Assembly: GCA_039184865.1 (NCBI GenBank) | Contig: JBCDAV010000017.1 | Coordinates: 31,327 to 95,326, forward strand | Direction: 5' to 3' | DNA from: Thermohalobaculum sp039184865 | Lineage (GTDB): Bacteria > Pseudomonadota > Alphaproteobacteria > Rhodobacterales > Rhodobacteraceae | DNA length: 64,000 bases | Shown here: positions 33,892 through 43,166 of the stretch, piece by piece | Position numbering within the stretch: position 1 is the first letter of the stretch | How the letters are laid out: every line of letters begins with the position of its first letter | Position numbers and translations under genes: made by a program | The notes under the pieces: model-generated | Told to the model about the DNA's origin: nothing | The model's database searches: none | The model's input: the letters and a program-made list of their open reading frames with translations, nothing else

Positions 33892-34971
33892 TTATTCGGC
33901 GAATTCGGCCCTGATCTGCTGGCGGAGCACGTCAATCGGAACGGGTTTGCCGTCGCGCCGGAAGCACCAGTAGGTCCAGCCGTTGCACGATGGAGCGCCC
34001 TGCAACTCGGCACCTACCTTGTGGATCGAACCGGACACACTCTCTGCGACCAGTGTTCCATCTGCGCGCACCTTCGCCCGGTGACGACCGTTCATCGACT
34101 CGAGAACATCGCCGGGTTCCAACAACCGTCGCTCCACCAATTGGCCGAATGGCACACGGGGCTCGGCGCGCTTTCCACGGGTTATGGTCAGCGCCTTCGT
34201 TTCAACCCGCTTGACGTTCGCGATTCGCTTCTGCGCGGCCTCGATGTAGGCGCGCTCACGCTCGATCCCGATCCACTTTCGCCCCAGGCGCTTGGCGACC
34301 GCGCCGGTTGTTCCGGTGCCGAAAAACGGGTCCAGGACGACGTCGCCGACCTCGGTTGTCCCGACGAGGACGCGGTGCAGCAGCGCCTCGGGTTTCTGGG
34401 TCGGATGCGCCTTGGCGCCGTCTTCTCCCTTGAGACGTTCACCCCCGGAACAGATCGGCAGCAGCCAGTCCGATCGCATCTGCAGACCGTCGTTCAACTC
34501 CTTCAGCGCATCGTAGTTGAATGTCGGCTTCGCGCTCTCGTGCGGCGCTGCCCAGATCAGCGTCTCGTGCGCATTCGTCAAACGCTTGCCACGGAAATTC
34601 GGCATCGGATTGGTCTTGCGCCAGACAACGTCGTTCAGGATCCAATAGCCGAGATCCTGTAGCGCCGTGCCCAACCTGAACACGTTGTGATAACTGCCGA
34701 TCACCCAGATCGCGCCGTTCGGTTTGAGCAACCTCTTTGCCTGCGTGAGCCATTCGCGCGTGAACCGGTCGTAGGCCGCGAAACTGTCGAACTGATCCCA
34801 GGCATCATCCACGGCATCGACAAGGCTGTTGTTTGGCCGATGCAGATCGCCCTTGAGCTGCAGGTTGTAGGGCGGATCGGCGAAGATGAGATCGACCGAC
34901 GCGTCCGGCAGCGTCTTCATTGCCGAAATGCAATCCCCTTCGATGATCCGGTCGGCAGCCAAGTCAGTCAT
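33892..34971 (-). CDS. ccrM: Cell-cycle-regulated DNA adenine methyltransferase, GANTC-specific
   Basis: A 359-residue beta-class methyltransferase that makes N6-methyladenine in GANTC. The catalytic motif is FADPPYNLQLKGD, near residue 30, and the AdoMet motif is DPFFGTGTTGAVAKRLGR. The C-terminal domain (NGRHRAKVRADGTLV to GAPSCNGWTYWCF) is specific to CcrM. It controls replication timing and cell-cycle transcription in alphaproteobacteria. AAGGAGTGCAAA precedes the ATG. It lies 76 bases downstream of rnhB on the same strand, a gap full of its own target sites. Confidence 0.96.
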   Translation of the reverse strand: MTDLAADRIIEGDCISAMKTLPDASVDLIFADPPYNLQLKGDLHRPNNSLVDAVDDAWDQFDSFAAYDRFTREWLTQAKRLLKPNGAIWVIGSYHNVFRLGTALQDLGYWILNDVVWRKTNPMPNFRGKRLTNAHETLIWAAPHESAKPTFNYDALKELNDGLQMRSDWLLPICSGGERLKGEDGAKAHPTQKPEALLHRVLVGTTEVGDVVLDPFFGTGTTGAVAKRLGRKWIGIERERAYIEAAQKRIANVKRVETKALTITRGKRAEPRVPFGQLVERRLLEPGDVLESMNGRHRAKVRADGTLVAESVSGSIHKVGAELQGAPSCNGWTYWCFRRDGKPVPIDVLRQQIRAEFAE

Positions 34972-34983
34972 TTTGCACTCCTT

Positions 34984-35037
34984 GATTCGGAGGCAAGATG
35001 AGTCAATCGCGATTCGCGGTCAATATCATTTTGAATC
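34984..35037 (-). promoter_or_regulatory. Four GANTC sites in the ccrM promoter region
   Basis: GANTC occurs at 34984, 35000, 35011 and 35033 within 54 bases upstream of ccrM. A candidate promoter is TTGACC (35018-35023) and CATCTT (34995-35000), 17 bases apart, with two sites in or at the spacer. This matches methylation-dependent control of ccrM known from Caulobacter. Confidence 0.55.
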
Positions 35038-35047
35038 AATGTGTTAT

Positions 35048-35650
35048 TTAAGTTTCTTCACCCAATATATTGTGTATCGGCTTGAAGGATCGTCTATGAT
35101 GCGGTGTCACACCCAGCGTTTCGAGGCCGCGCCGATGCGCAGCGGTTCCGTATCCCTGATTGGTTTCCCAGCCATATCCGGGATACGCCACCGCCAGATC
35201 CGCCATGATCCGGTCGCGGGTCACCTTGGCAATGATCGATGCCGCAGCGATTGACAGACTGAGCCCATCGCCGCCGGTCACCGCCCGCGCCGGGAGATCC
35301 AGATTCTTGGGGACAAACAGTCCATCGATCAGCAGAAAACCGGGCACAAGCCCCAGATCATCAACCGCTCGCGCCATTGCGAGATCATTTGCGCGCGCGA
35401 TGTTCAGACGATCGATCTCGTCGACGGATCCGATGCCGACGCCAACACGCGCCTGTCGAAGGATCACGTCGAATAACGCCTCGCGTCGTTTCACCGACAG
35501 CTTCTTGGAGTCATCCAAACCATCTGGAACCGCGTCCCGGTTCAGCACCACCGCCGCCGCAACCACCGGCCCGGCCCATGGGCCACGCCCGGCCTCGTCA
35601 ACACCGGCGACCGGCGCAGGATACAGATTCTCGAATTCGAAGTCCGGCAC
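35048..35650 (-). CDS. rnhB: Ribonuclease HII
   Basis: A 200-residue enzyme that cuts RNA in RNA-DNA hybrids and excises misincorporated ribonucleotides. The active-site motif is VAGVDEAGRGPWAGPVVAAAV, with LDDSKKLSVKRRE and IIAKVTRDRIM as further conserved blocks. Length fits the family. It is immediately upstream of ccrM, the usual alphaproteobacterial order. Its own promoter region (35651-35707) is short. Confidence 0.96.
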   Translation of the reverse strand: MPDFEFENLYPAPVAGVDEAGRGPWAGPVVAAAVVLNRDAVPDGLDDSKKLSVKRREALFDVILRQARVGVGIGSVDEIDRLNIARANDLAMARAVDDLGLVPGFLLIDGLFVPKNLDLPARAVTGGDGLSLSIAAASIIAKVTRDRIMADLAVAYPGYGWETNQGYGTAAHRRGLETLGVTPHHRRSFKPIHNILGEET

Positions 35651-35707
35651 CGGGTCGATCAGCCGTCGTAGAAACAGACGAGAACTATCTGAGATCGAAC
35701 GTCGCCG

Positions 35708-36568
35708 TCATGCACCATTGAGCAGGCGCGCGTGGACCGTCGGAACGAATGTCTGATCATCGATTGGCGGACGTATGTAACCCGATTGCGGGGGCCGTGG
35801 TTCCAGTTCGATATGTTCGGGTGTCACGTCCTCGTAGGGAATGAGCGATAACAGGTGGGTTATGCAGTTCAGCCGCGCGTGCTTCTTGACGTCCGAGTCC
35901 ACGACATACCAGGGCGCTTGCTTGATATCGGTGTGCGAGAACATCACGTCCTTCGCGCGGGAATAGGCGACCCAGCGTTTCCGGCTCTCGAGATCCATCG
36001 GGCTGAGTTTCCAGCGCTTCGTCGGATCGGTCAGCCGCTTCTGGAAGCGCCTCTCCTGTTCTTCGTCGCTCACTGAGAACCAGTACTTGATGACCTGAAT
36101 GCCGCTGCGAACGAGCATCCGTTCGAACTCCGGGCAACTTCTCAGGAACTCATCATGCTCGCCGTCCGAGCAAAACCCCATGACCCATTCGACGCCGGCA
36201 CGGTTGTACCAGGACCGGTCGAAGATCACGATCTCGCCCGCCGCCGGCAGGTGGGCGGTGTAGCGCTGGAAGTACCACTGCGTCTTCTCGCGCTCCGTCG
36301 GCGCGGGCAACGCCACCACATGGCAGATGCGCGGGTTGAGCGGTTCAGTGATGCGCTTGATCGTCCCGCCTTTGCCGGCAGCGTCGCGACCTTCGAAAAT
36401 GATCGCCACCTTGTGCCCGGTCGTCCGGATCCATTCCTGGAGCTTCACGAGTTCAATCTGCAACCGGCGCAGTTCGGTTTCATAGGCGTCCAGACTGATT
36501 TTCTGCTGTTTGACCGGCTCGACCTTCACAGGTTTTTTCTTCGTCCCGGATTTGGCGGTTCTGGCCAT
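35708..36568 (-). CDS. ppk2: Polyphosphate kinase 2, class I
   Basis: A 286-residue PPK2, which transfers phosphate between polyphosphate and nucleoside diphosphates. Walker A is EGRDAAGKGGTIKR, Walker B is IFDRSWYNRAGVEW, and the lid region is SDEEQERRFQKR. A lysine-rich N-terminus precedes the domain. One domain only, so class I. AGGGGATC precedes the ATG at 36568. The region 36569-36870 upstream has no gene. Confidence 0.94.
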   Translation of the reverse strand: MARTAKSGTKKKPVKVEPVKQQKISLDAYETELRRLQIELVKLQEWIRTTGHKVAIIFEGRDAAGKGGTIKRITEPLNPRICHVVALPAPTEREKTQWYFQRYTAHLPAAGEIVIFDRSWYNRAGVEWVMGFCSDGEHDEFLRSCPEFERMLVRSGIQVIKYWFSVSDEEQERRFQKRLTDPTKRWKLSPMDLESRKRWVAYSRAKDVMFSHTDIKQAPWYVVDSDVKKHARLNCITHLLSLIPYEDVTPEHIELEPRPPQSGYIRPPIDDQTFVPTVHARLLNGA

Positions 36569-36870
36569 GATAGATCCCCTTGCTGGCGGAAACTCAAACA
36601 GGCGTGTCCGATCGCTGCTCCCCGGCAGCAGCGGAGGAATTGTACGCCAGTTTGGTTTATCATGCACGAACGCGCGGTGGTCGGACCGACCGATGGCTCA
36701 GTATGCGTTTTAGGGGCTTGTCTTCGGCAGGGCGGAGAGACCGCCAAACCACGTTCAAATTGCGGCAGCTCTCGCCCGATGTCGCTTGCAAAGGGAGGCC
36801 TTCAGCGCAGATTTCTCCTGCGTTCGGTCAGTTCTGCTGGGGCTCATCACGTGGGCAATCTCATTTTGTC
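36569..36870. other. 302-base gap without a recognisable gene
   Basis: Both strands have only short frames with low-complexity, Arg/Ser-rich translations and no family match I know. No tRNA or repeat is visible. It presumably holds the ppk2 promoter and the 3' end of the radical SAM transcript. Confidence 0.5.
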
Positions 36871-37959
36871 TCAGAGGCCCAGCGTGAGTTGGTCGCCCTT
36901 GCGGGGTGGAAGTCGGAAAAGATCCGTCCTCAATTGTGTCCTCTCGCAGTCGAGACCAAACTTCTTCCGCGCAAGCTCGAAGCGCCGCGCGATCAATCGG
37001 GCGTGCACACCTTCGCCGCGCAGCCGCTTGAACCATTGAGAGTCATACGACTTGCCGCCGTGCATCTCCCGCACACGGTTCATGATCTTGGCAGCGCGCT
37101 CCGGAAATTCCCGGGCAAGCCAGTCCTCGAACAGCGGCGCCACTTCGAGCGGGAGGCGCAGCATGATGAATGTCGCGAAGTCAGCACCGGCCTCGGCACC
37201 GGCGCGCAACAAATGCTCGATTTCGTGGTCCGTCAGTCCAGGCACGATCGGCGCGAGGCCAATGCCGGTTGGGATGCCGTTGCGGGTGAGTTCCTTCACC
37301 ATGGCGAGGCGCCGAGCGGGTGCCGCGCATCGCGGTTCCATCGCCCGGCTCAAGCGGTTGTCGAGCGTCGTCAGGGATACTGTCACGCGCACGATGTTCT
37401 CGCGGGCCATCTTGCGCATGAGGTCGATATCGCGGGTCAGAAGCGATCCCTTGGTCGTGATCGTCACCGGATGGCGATGTTCCCACAACACTTCGAGAAC
37501 CTGCCGCATGATCCGCCAATCCTTTTCGACCGGCTGATAGGGATCGGTATTCGTCCCGATGGCGATGGGCGCGGCAGTATAGCCGGGCTTGCGCAGCGCC
37601 TCAGCCAGCAGCGCTGCAGCATTCGGCTTGGCAAGCAGTCGCGTCTCGAAATCGAGCCCCGGGGAAAAACCGAGATGCGCATGAGTCGGTCTGGCGAAAC
37701 AGTAGACGCAACCGTGCTCGCATCCACGGTAGGGGTTCACCGAGCGATCGAACGGCACATCGGGCGAGGTGTTGCGTGCGAGGATTGTTCGCGAACTGTC
37801 GATGTCGACGCGCGTCCGCACCTCAGCATCGGAGGGCCGCTCCCATCCGTCATCTGTGCGGGACGTGCATAGGCGCTCGTACCGATTGGCCGGATTGGAC
37901 CCTGCTCCGCGGCCACGCCGCCGCTCCGGCTCGATAGGATCGCCCAGCAGATCCGTCAC
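36871..37959 (-). CDS. Radical SAM protein of the PA0069 family (spore-photoproduct-lyase-like)
   Basis: A 362-residue radical SAM enzyme. The iron-sulfur motif is YRGCEHGCVYCFARP (Cys-x3-Cys-x2-Cys). IGTNTDPYQPVEKD, VTITTKGSLLTRD and GLAPIVPGLTD follow, the family signature. Members are annotated near spore photoproduct lyase but their substrate is unknown. It lies alone, 113 bases from the divergent P450 gene. Confidence 0.9.
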   Translation of the reverse strand: MTDLLGDPIEPERRRGRGAGSNPANRYERLCTSRTDDGWERPSDAEVRTRVDIDSSRTILARNTSPDVPFDRSVNPYRGCEHGCVYCFARPTHAHLGFSPGLDFETRLLAKPNAAALLAEALRKPGYTAAPIAIGTNTDPYQPVEKDWRIMRQVLEVLWEHRHPVTITTKGSLLTRDIDLMRKMARENIVRVTVSLTTLDNRLSRAMEPRCAAPARRLAMVKELTRNGIPTGIGLAPIVPGLTDHEIEHLLRAGAEAGADFATFIMLRLPLEVAPLFEDWLAREFPERAAKIMNRVREMHGGKSYDSQWFKRLRGEGVHARLIARRFELARKKFGLDCERTQLRTDLFRLPPRKGDQLTLGL

Positions 37960-38071
37960 GCGATTCTCCCTCCAGATACAAGAACATTACAGGAACATTT
38001 GCCGTTTGAGCAAGCGAGGCTTTCCCGGCCGCCCGGTCATGCCCTAGAGTCGTTGAAGGGAGATCCGGATC

Positions 38072-39283
38072 ATGCCTGACGACCGAGCTTTGGCGGAAGC
38101 CTTTGAGATCACACGGCTTTCACCCGGGTTTGCGCAGGATCCGTTTCCGACATACCGCGCGCTGTTGAAACATGCTCCGGTCAAACAGTTCGAAGACGGC
38201 TCGGTCATGGTCGCGCGCTACGCCGATCTGATGCGGATCTACCGCGACACGCGCACGTTCTCATCTGACAAGAAGGCGGAGTTCCTGCCGAAGTACGGCG
38301 ATACGCCGCTTTATGAGCATCACACCACGTCGCTCGTGTTCAACGACCCGCCGCTGCATACGCGAGTCCGGCGGATCATGTCGGGCGCGCTGACGCCGCG
38401 CGCGATTGCAGCAATGGAAGAAGGTCTCGTCGCGCTGGTCGACAGGTTGCTCAGCGAGTTGCCCGACCCGTGCGATCTCATCGAACACTACGCGTCGGCA
38501 ATCCCGGTCGAGGTGATCGGCAACCTCTTCGACATGCCCCACGATGAACGGGGCCCGCTGCGTGACTGGTCACTCGCGATTCTCGGGGCGCTGGAACCTG
38601 TGCTCGCGCCGGATCAGCACATCCGCGGGAATAGCGCCGTAACGGGGTTCTGCGACTACCTGCGCGATCTCGTGGCGCGGCGCCGCGAGGCCCCGGGTGA
38701 CCCGGAGACAGATGTCTTGACCCGATTGATGCAGGGTGACCGTGGCGAACACCTGACGGAGTCCGAGCTTCTTCAGAACTGCATTTTCATCCTGAATGCG
38801 GGACACGAGACGACCACGAACCTGATCGGCAATGCTCTGGATCTGCTGCTGGACTTCCCTGACGAGAGACAACGCTTGCTCGAAGACCCGTCATTGATCG
38901 ACCTCGCGGTCGAGGAAGTCCTCCGTCATCAGAGTTCGAACCAGCTCGGCAATCGGATCACGACGCAAGACTGCGAAATCGGGGGGCTCCAGATCGAGCC
39001 TGGGACGCGGGTGCACCTGCTCATGGGCGCTGCCAATCGCGATCCGGATCAGTTCCCCGATCCCGACCGGTTCGATGTCGCGCGCACGCCCAACCGGCAT
39101 CTCGCCTTCGCGGGCGGGCCGCATATCTGTCTCGGCCTCACGCTTGCCCGCCTCGAGGGCCGCGTCGCGATCGAGCGGTTCCTCTCTCGCTACCCGGATT
39201 ACCGGCGGGACGGAGCTGGGGTGCGGACGGGACGCGTACGCTTTCGAGGCTTCGCGCATCTTCCAGTACGGCTCAGCGCCTGA
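38072..39283 (+). CDS. Cytochrome P450
   Basis: A 403-residue soluble bacterial P450. The I-helix oxygen-activation motif is NAGHETTTNLIG, the K-helix ExxR is in EEVLRHQSS, and the haem loop is FAGGPHICLGLTLARLE with the thiolate Cys. It lacks any attached reductase, so it needs a separate ferredoxin system; none is adjacent. The substrate is unknown. GGGAGATCCGG precedes the ATG. It converges with two bases on the Mth938-like gene. Confidence 0.93.
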   Translation: MPDDRALAEAFEITRLSPGFAQDPFPTYRALLKHAPVKQFEDGSVMVARYADLMRIYRDTRTFSSDKKAEFLPKYGDTPLYEHHTTSLVFNDPPLHTRVRRIMSGALTPRAIAAMEEGLVALVDRLLSELPDPCDLIEHYASAIPVEVIGNLFDMPHDERGPLRDWSLAILGALEPVLAPDQHIRGNSAVTGFCDYLRDLVARRREAPGDPETDVLTRLMQGDRGEHLTESELLQNCIFILNAGHETTTNLIGNALDLLLDFPDERQRLLEDPSLIDLAVEEVLRHQSSNQLGNRITTQDCEIGGLQIEPGTRVHLLMGAANRDPDQFPDPDRFDVARTPNRHLAFAGGPHICLGLTLARLEGRVAIERFLSRYPDYRRDGAGVRTGRVRFRGFAHLPVRLSA

Positions 39284-39285
39284 AT

Positions 39286-39642
39286 TCAGACCGCCGTGAG
39301 CACGGCGGCGACGCGACGATCCTCGTTCAAAAGCACGTTGAACGTCCGGCAGGCCGACGGGGTCGACATAAGATCGAGACCGATACCCGCAGCGTCCAGA
39401 GCGACCCGGACCTCGCGCGGAAGCGGCGCGATCTCGGCGCCCATGCCGATAAGGAGCACATCAACGCTCGCAGCAGCGGTCAGAACCGGCTCCATTGTCT
39501 CGACGGTAATCGTTCCGCCGAACGAGATCGTTGCTTCGGGCAACAGGATGAGCGACCCAAAGCGCCACTCACCGCCCAGCCGGAATCCGCCGGGGCCGTA
39601 GCCATCAACGGGTGGCCGTGCCTCGTAGTCGATCTCGATCAT
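39286..39642 (-). CDS. Mth938-like (DUF498/NDUFAF3-related) protein
   Basis: A 118-residue small protein of the Mth938 family. It includes the motif VLLIGMGAEIAPLPREVRVAL and a late ACRTFNVLLNEDRRVAAVL. In mitochondria the relative NDUFAF3 assists complex I assembly; in bacteria the role is unknown. It follows yajC and secDF, a conserved alphaproteobacterial order. The ATG at 39642 is used, but a GTG two codons earlier (39648) has GGGAG eight bases upstream and may be the true start. Confidence 0.82.
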   Translation of the reverse strand: MIEIDYEARPPVDGYGPGGFRLGGEWRFGSLILLPEATISFGGTITVETMEPVLTAAASVDVLLIGMGAEIAPLPREVRVALDAAGIGLDLMSTPSACRTFNVLLNEDRRVAAVLTAV

Positions 39643-39694
39643 GCGCACGGGACAAACTCCCGGCTCTGGGGTGCGACGGGTCGCACCCGAGCGA

Positions 39695-42334
39695 TCAAAC
39701 CTGCGCCCCACCGAAGTTCGTACCGGCGTTCTTCTCGGCCTGGGTGGTCCAGTCCCGTTTGACGCCGAACCACAGCAAGGCAGCAACTGCGACGAAGACC
39801 GACGAATAAGTCCCGACGACAACGCCCCAGATCATCGCGAAGGTGAAGCCCTTGATAACCTCGGGCCCGAGGACGAACATCGCCACAAGCGCGATCAGCG
39901 TGGTGACAGAGGTCATCAAGGTTCGGCTGAGCGTTTCGTTCAGCGACTGGTTCATCAGATCGACGAGCGGCATCTGCTTGTATTTTCGAAGGTTCTCCCG
40001 AACCCGGTCGAACACCACGACAGTGTCGTTCAACGAGTATCCGACGATCGTCAGAATGGCGGCAATGATCGCGAGATTGAACTCGATGCCAGTGATCTCG
40101 AACACGCCGATGGTGAGCGCCACGTCATGGACGAGGGCAATGACGGCGGCCAGACCGAACTGCCATTCGAAGCGAAGCCAGATGTACATCAGGACCGCGA
40201 GCACCGCGAGTACGACCGCGATGATACCAGCCTGAAGCAATTCGCCCGAGACCTTCGGCCCGACGAACTCGACGCGCCGCACCTCGGCACCGGCGATCTC
40301 GGACTCGATCGTTTGCTCGACTGTCTGAGCCACCAGCTTGTTACCGGAGTCCTCGGCCTGCGCTTCAACGCGGATCAGCACATCGCGCTCGGATCCGAAA
40401 TTCTGCACGGCGACCTCACCGAAGTTCAGGCCGCTCACCAGACCTCGGATCTCGGCCAGGTCAGCCGTCTCCGCGGTTTGGACCTCAACGAGCGTCCCGC
40501 CCTTGAAATCGATCCCGAAATTCAGGCCGAGGACTGCCGCACCGCCGATCGAGGCTGCGACCAGCACTGCCGACGCCATGGCCGCGAGCCGCCGTCCGCC
40601 CATGAAGTTCAGCTTCGTACCCTCAGGCACCATCTTGAAGAGCCCGATCTTCAGCGTTTTCGGGCGGGCCCAATGCAGCCACGACGCAACCATGAAGCGG
40701 GTCACCAGCGTGGCGGTGAAGACGGACGTGATGATCCCGACGCCGAGCGTGACCGCAAAACCCTTAACCGGGCCCGAGCCCATGGCGAACAGGATCACCG
40801 CTGCAATGAATGTCGTGATGTTGGCGTCGATGATGGCGGAGAATGCTTGCTCGTAGCCGCGTTCGATAGCCCGTGACGGCGCCTTCTGACCGCGCAGTTC
40901 CTCGCGTATTCGCTCGAAGATCAGGACGTTCGCATCGACCGCCATACCGATGGTGAGCACGATACCGGCGATCCCGGGCAGGGTCAGTGTCGCTCCGATC
41001 GCGGAAAGGAAGCCGAAGATCAGCGCCACGTTGACGATCAGCGCGATGTTGGCGAACAGTCCGAACCGCCCGTAAGTCGCCGCCATGAAGATCAGGATCC
41101 CGACGAAGGCGAGGATCGTGGCCAGCTTGCCCGCGGCAATCGAGTCCGCGCCGAGATCGGGACCGACCGTGCGTTCCTCCTCGACCGAAATCGAAGCGGG
41201 CAGCGCACCGGCGCGCAGCAGGATTGCGAGATTGGTGGCGCTCTCAACGGTGAAGTCACCCTCGATGAAACCGGCCCCGCCGAGGATCGCCGTTCGGATG
41301 CGCGGTGCAGTGATCACGACCTCATCCAGCACGATCGCGAACAGTCTGCCCTGATTGGCGGCCGTGTACTGGCCGAAGATGCGTGCGCCGTTGCTGTCGA
41401 ACCGGAAATTGACGACCGGCAGCCCGTTATCCGGATTGAAGCCAAGCTGCGCGTCGACCAGGCTCTCACCAGTGAGAACCGGCCGTTCTTCGAGCAAGTA
41501 TCGCTGATCGTCCGCATCGGCGACCGTGATCTCATTGGGACCGGCATTGCCCGCATCGGCGCCGAAACCCTTCACGTCGTGGAAGGTCAGCTTCGCCGTC
41601 TTTCCGATGATCTCGAGCAGTTCGGCCGATGAGGAGAGACCCGGCACCTGAATCAGGATCCGCCGGTCGCCCTGTCTCTGAATGGTCGGTTCGCGCGTTC
41701 CAGTTTCGTCGATCCGGCGGCGCATGATCTCCAGCGATTGCGCCATCGTGCGATTGGTGATCTCGGTCTTGCCGGGTTCGCTCAATCCGATCGTGTAGCC
41801 GCCCGGGATTTCCGTGACGATCAGATCGGTCTGACCGAGCCCGCCGCCGCCGGTCATGAAGCCGCCGCCGATGCCGCCACCGATCGGCTGTGCCAGACCA
41901 CGCAAAAGCTCGCCAGCCCGTACCTGATCGGCAGGCTCGGTGATCAACACCCGAACCTGATCGCCGTCGATCGAGATCTTTCGGCGGATCTTCTCCCGCC
42001 GCAGGGTGTCGAATGCTTCGCGGCGAAGGTTCTGAACACGTTCCGCCCAGACTTCCTCGACCTTGACCTCGACCAGCAGGTGGACGCCGCCCCGCAGATC
42101 CAGACCCAGATTGACGACATTGGGCGGCAGGAAGCTCGGCCAACCGGCGGCCTGTTCGATCAGTGTTTCCTGGCTCGGCTGATTTTCACCGTCGTAGCGG
42201 CCCGCCTCCAGCGCCGTGGTCGCCCGAGATGCCTGATCCGCGGTCTCGTACCAGAGGTTCGGCATCGCGAACACGATGCCGAGGAGGCAGACCAGCAGGA
42301 TCGAGATTTTCTTCCACGGGGCGAAGTAAAGCAT
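39695..42334 (-). CDS. secDF: Fused Sec translocase subunit SecDF
   Basis: An 879-residue membrane protein in one frame, holding SecD then SecF. The SecD half (about 1-530) has VVNLGLDLRGGVHLLVEVKV and a six-helix core with GIAGIVLTIGMAVDANVLIFERIREELR. The SecF half (from about 560) has LGLNFGIDFKGGTLVEVQT and AILTIVGYSLNDTVVVFDRVRENLRK. SecDF uses the proton gradient to pull exported proteins across the membrane. In most alphaproteobacteria the two are separate genes. It sits between yajC and the Mth938-like gene. Confidence 0.95.
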   Translation of the reverse strand: MLYFAPWKKISILLVCLLGIVFAMPNLWYETADQASRATTALEAGRYDGENQPSQETLIEQAAGWPSFLPPNVVNLGLDLRGGVHLLVEVKVEEVWAERVQNLRREAFDTLRREKIRRKISIDGDQVRVLITEPADQVRAGELLRGLAQPIGGGIGGGFMTGGGGLGQTDLIVTEIPGGYTIGLSEPGKTEITNRTMAQSLEIMRRRIDETGTREPTIQRQGDRRILIQVPGLSSSAELLEIIGKTAKLTFHDVKGFGADAGNAGPNEITVADADDQRYLLEERPVLTGESLVDAQLGFNPDNGLPVVNFRFDSNGARIFGQYTAANQGRLFAIVLDEVVITAPRIRTAILGGAGFIEGDFTVESATNLAILLRAGALPASISVEEERTVGPDLGADSIAAGKLATILAFVGILIFMAATYGRFGLFANIALIVNVALIFGFLSAIGATLTLPGIAGIVLTIGMAVDANVLIFERIREELRGQKAPSRAIERGYEQAFSAIIDANITTFIAAVILFAMGSGPVKGFAVTLGVGIITSVFTATLVTRFMVASWLHWARPKTLKIGLFKMVPEGTKLNFMGGRRLAAMASAVLVAASIGGAAVLGLNFGIDFKGGTLVEVQTAETADLAEIRGLVSGLNFGEVAVQNFGSERDVLIRVEAQAEDSGNKLVAQTVEQTIESEIAGAEVRRVEFVGPKVSGELLQAGIIAVVLAVLAVLMYIWLRFEWQFGLAAVIALVHDVALTIGVFEITGIEFNLAIIAAILTIVGYSLNDTVVVFDRVRENLRKYKQMPLVDLMNQSLNETLSRTLMTSVTTLIALVAMFVLGPEVIKGFTFAMIWGVVVGTYSSVFVAVAALLWFGVKRDWTTQAEKNAGTNFGGAQV

Positions 42335-42358
42335 GGGACGGCGCCCCTCCTGTGCGGA

Positions 42359-42691
42359 TCAGCTGTCCTTGGCGGGTTCGGTCTTGGAGGTGACCGTCTG
42401 GATGGTGGAGCGATAGAGTTTCACGCGAACTTCTGGGGCGATCTCCGCCTCGATCTCTTCCTCGCCTTCCTTCACCCGCGTCACCTTCGCGACGATGCCG
42501 CCTGCCGTGACGATCTGGTCACCGCGCCGCAAGCCCTCGACCATCGTACGATGTTCCTTGGCACGTTTCTGCTGCGGACGGATCAGCAGGAAGTAGAAGA
42601 TCACGAAGATCAGCACCAGCGGGATCAACGAGGTGATGAAGTCACCGCCGGGCGCACCGGCGCCCTGAGCATAGGCGGGAGTTATGAACAT
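42359..42691 (-). CDS. yajC: Preprotein translocase subunit YajC
   Basis: A 110-residue single-pass protein of the SecDF-YajC complex. A short N-terminus (MFITPAYAQG) precedes one helix (LIPLVLIFVIFYFLLIRPQQ). The cytoplasmic part has RGDQIVTAGGIVAKVTRVKEG, the family signature, and a charged tail. The gene starts the operon yajC-secDF-Mth938-like, with a good promoter 46 bases upstream. The secDF start lies 24 bases after its stop. Confidence 0.95.
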   Translation of the reverse strand: MFITPAYAQGAGAPGGDFITSLIPLVLIFVIFYFLLIRPQQKRAKEHRTMVEGLRRGDQIVTAGGIVAKVTRVKEGEEEIEAEIAPEVRVKLYRSTIQTVTSKTEPAKDS

Positions 42692-42737
42692 GAGTCTCTC
42701 GTGTGTTCTTGGGGCCGCGGCCCTGTTCGCTGCGGGG

Positions 42738-42765
42738 TATATACGGGCGCTCCGCTGCGATGCAA
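42738..42765 (-). promoter_or_regulatory. Probable promoter of the yajC-secDF operon
   Basis: On the minus strand TTGCAT and TATATA are separated by 16 bases, placing a transcription start about 40 bases before yajC. The rest of the 315-base gap (42692-43006) shows no gene; AGGTGC/GCACCT at 42921-42943 form a loose inverted repeat. Confidence 0.5.
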
Positions 42766-43006
42766 GGAACGCAGCGGGAACGGGGTCGCTTCATTCCTTG
42801 TTTGCAGCATCTGGCGAGAAGCAAGTTTGACTGGTTGATTGTTGATCCCGATGCATTGGATCGGCACAATCCTCGCCAGACTCCAACATTCTTTGCGTGA
42901 TTAACGTCCCATTAGGGAACAGGTGCACAGAAATGTCGCACCTAAAGCTTCGGCTTCAGGGACGTCCGACGCGGCCTTCGGTCGGTCCGAGCGTCACGTC
43001 AGGTAA

Positions 43007-43105
43007 ATGCAGAGGAGCAAGTCCGTGCAGAACATCTATGTGATCGCGCCCGCCATGGGCATCACCGCCTACATTGCGCTGATGGCCACAGTCTTCGTCA
43101 TGTGA
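43007..43105 (+). CDS. Possible very small membrane protein (32 or 26 residues)
   Basis: An open frame starting at ATG 43007 (MQRSKSVQNIYVIAPAM..) or at GTG 43025, seven bases after AGAGGAG. The encoded peptide is almost entirely a single hydrophobic helix ending TVFVM. A consensus ribosome site and clean helix argue for translation, but I know no family. It lies between yajC and mlaC, both on the other strand. Confidence 0.4.
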   Translation: MQRSKSVQNIYVIAPAMGITAYIALMATVFVM

Positions 43106-43166
43106 GGGCGGAGCAACGCGTACCCCGAGACGCCCGCGGCAGGCCTGATTGCCGACCGCCAATGGC

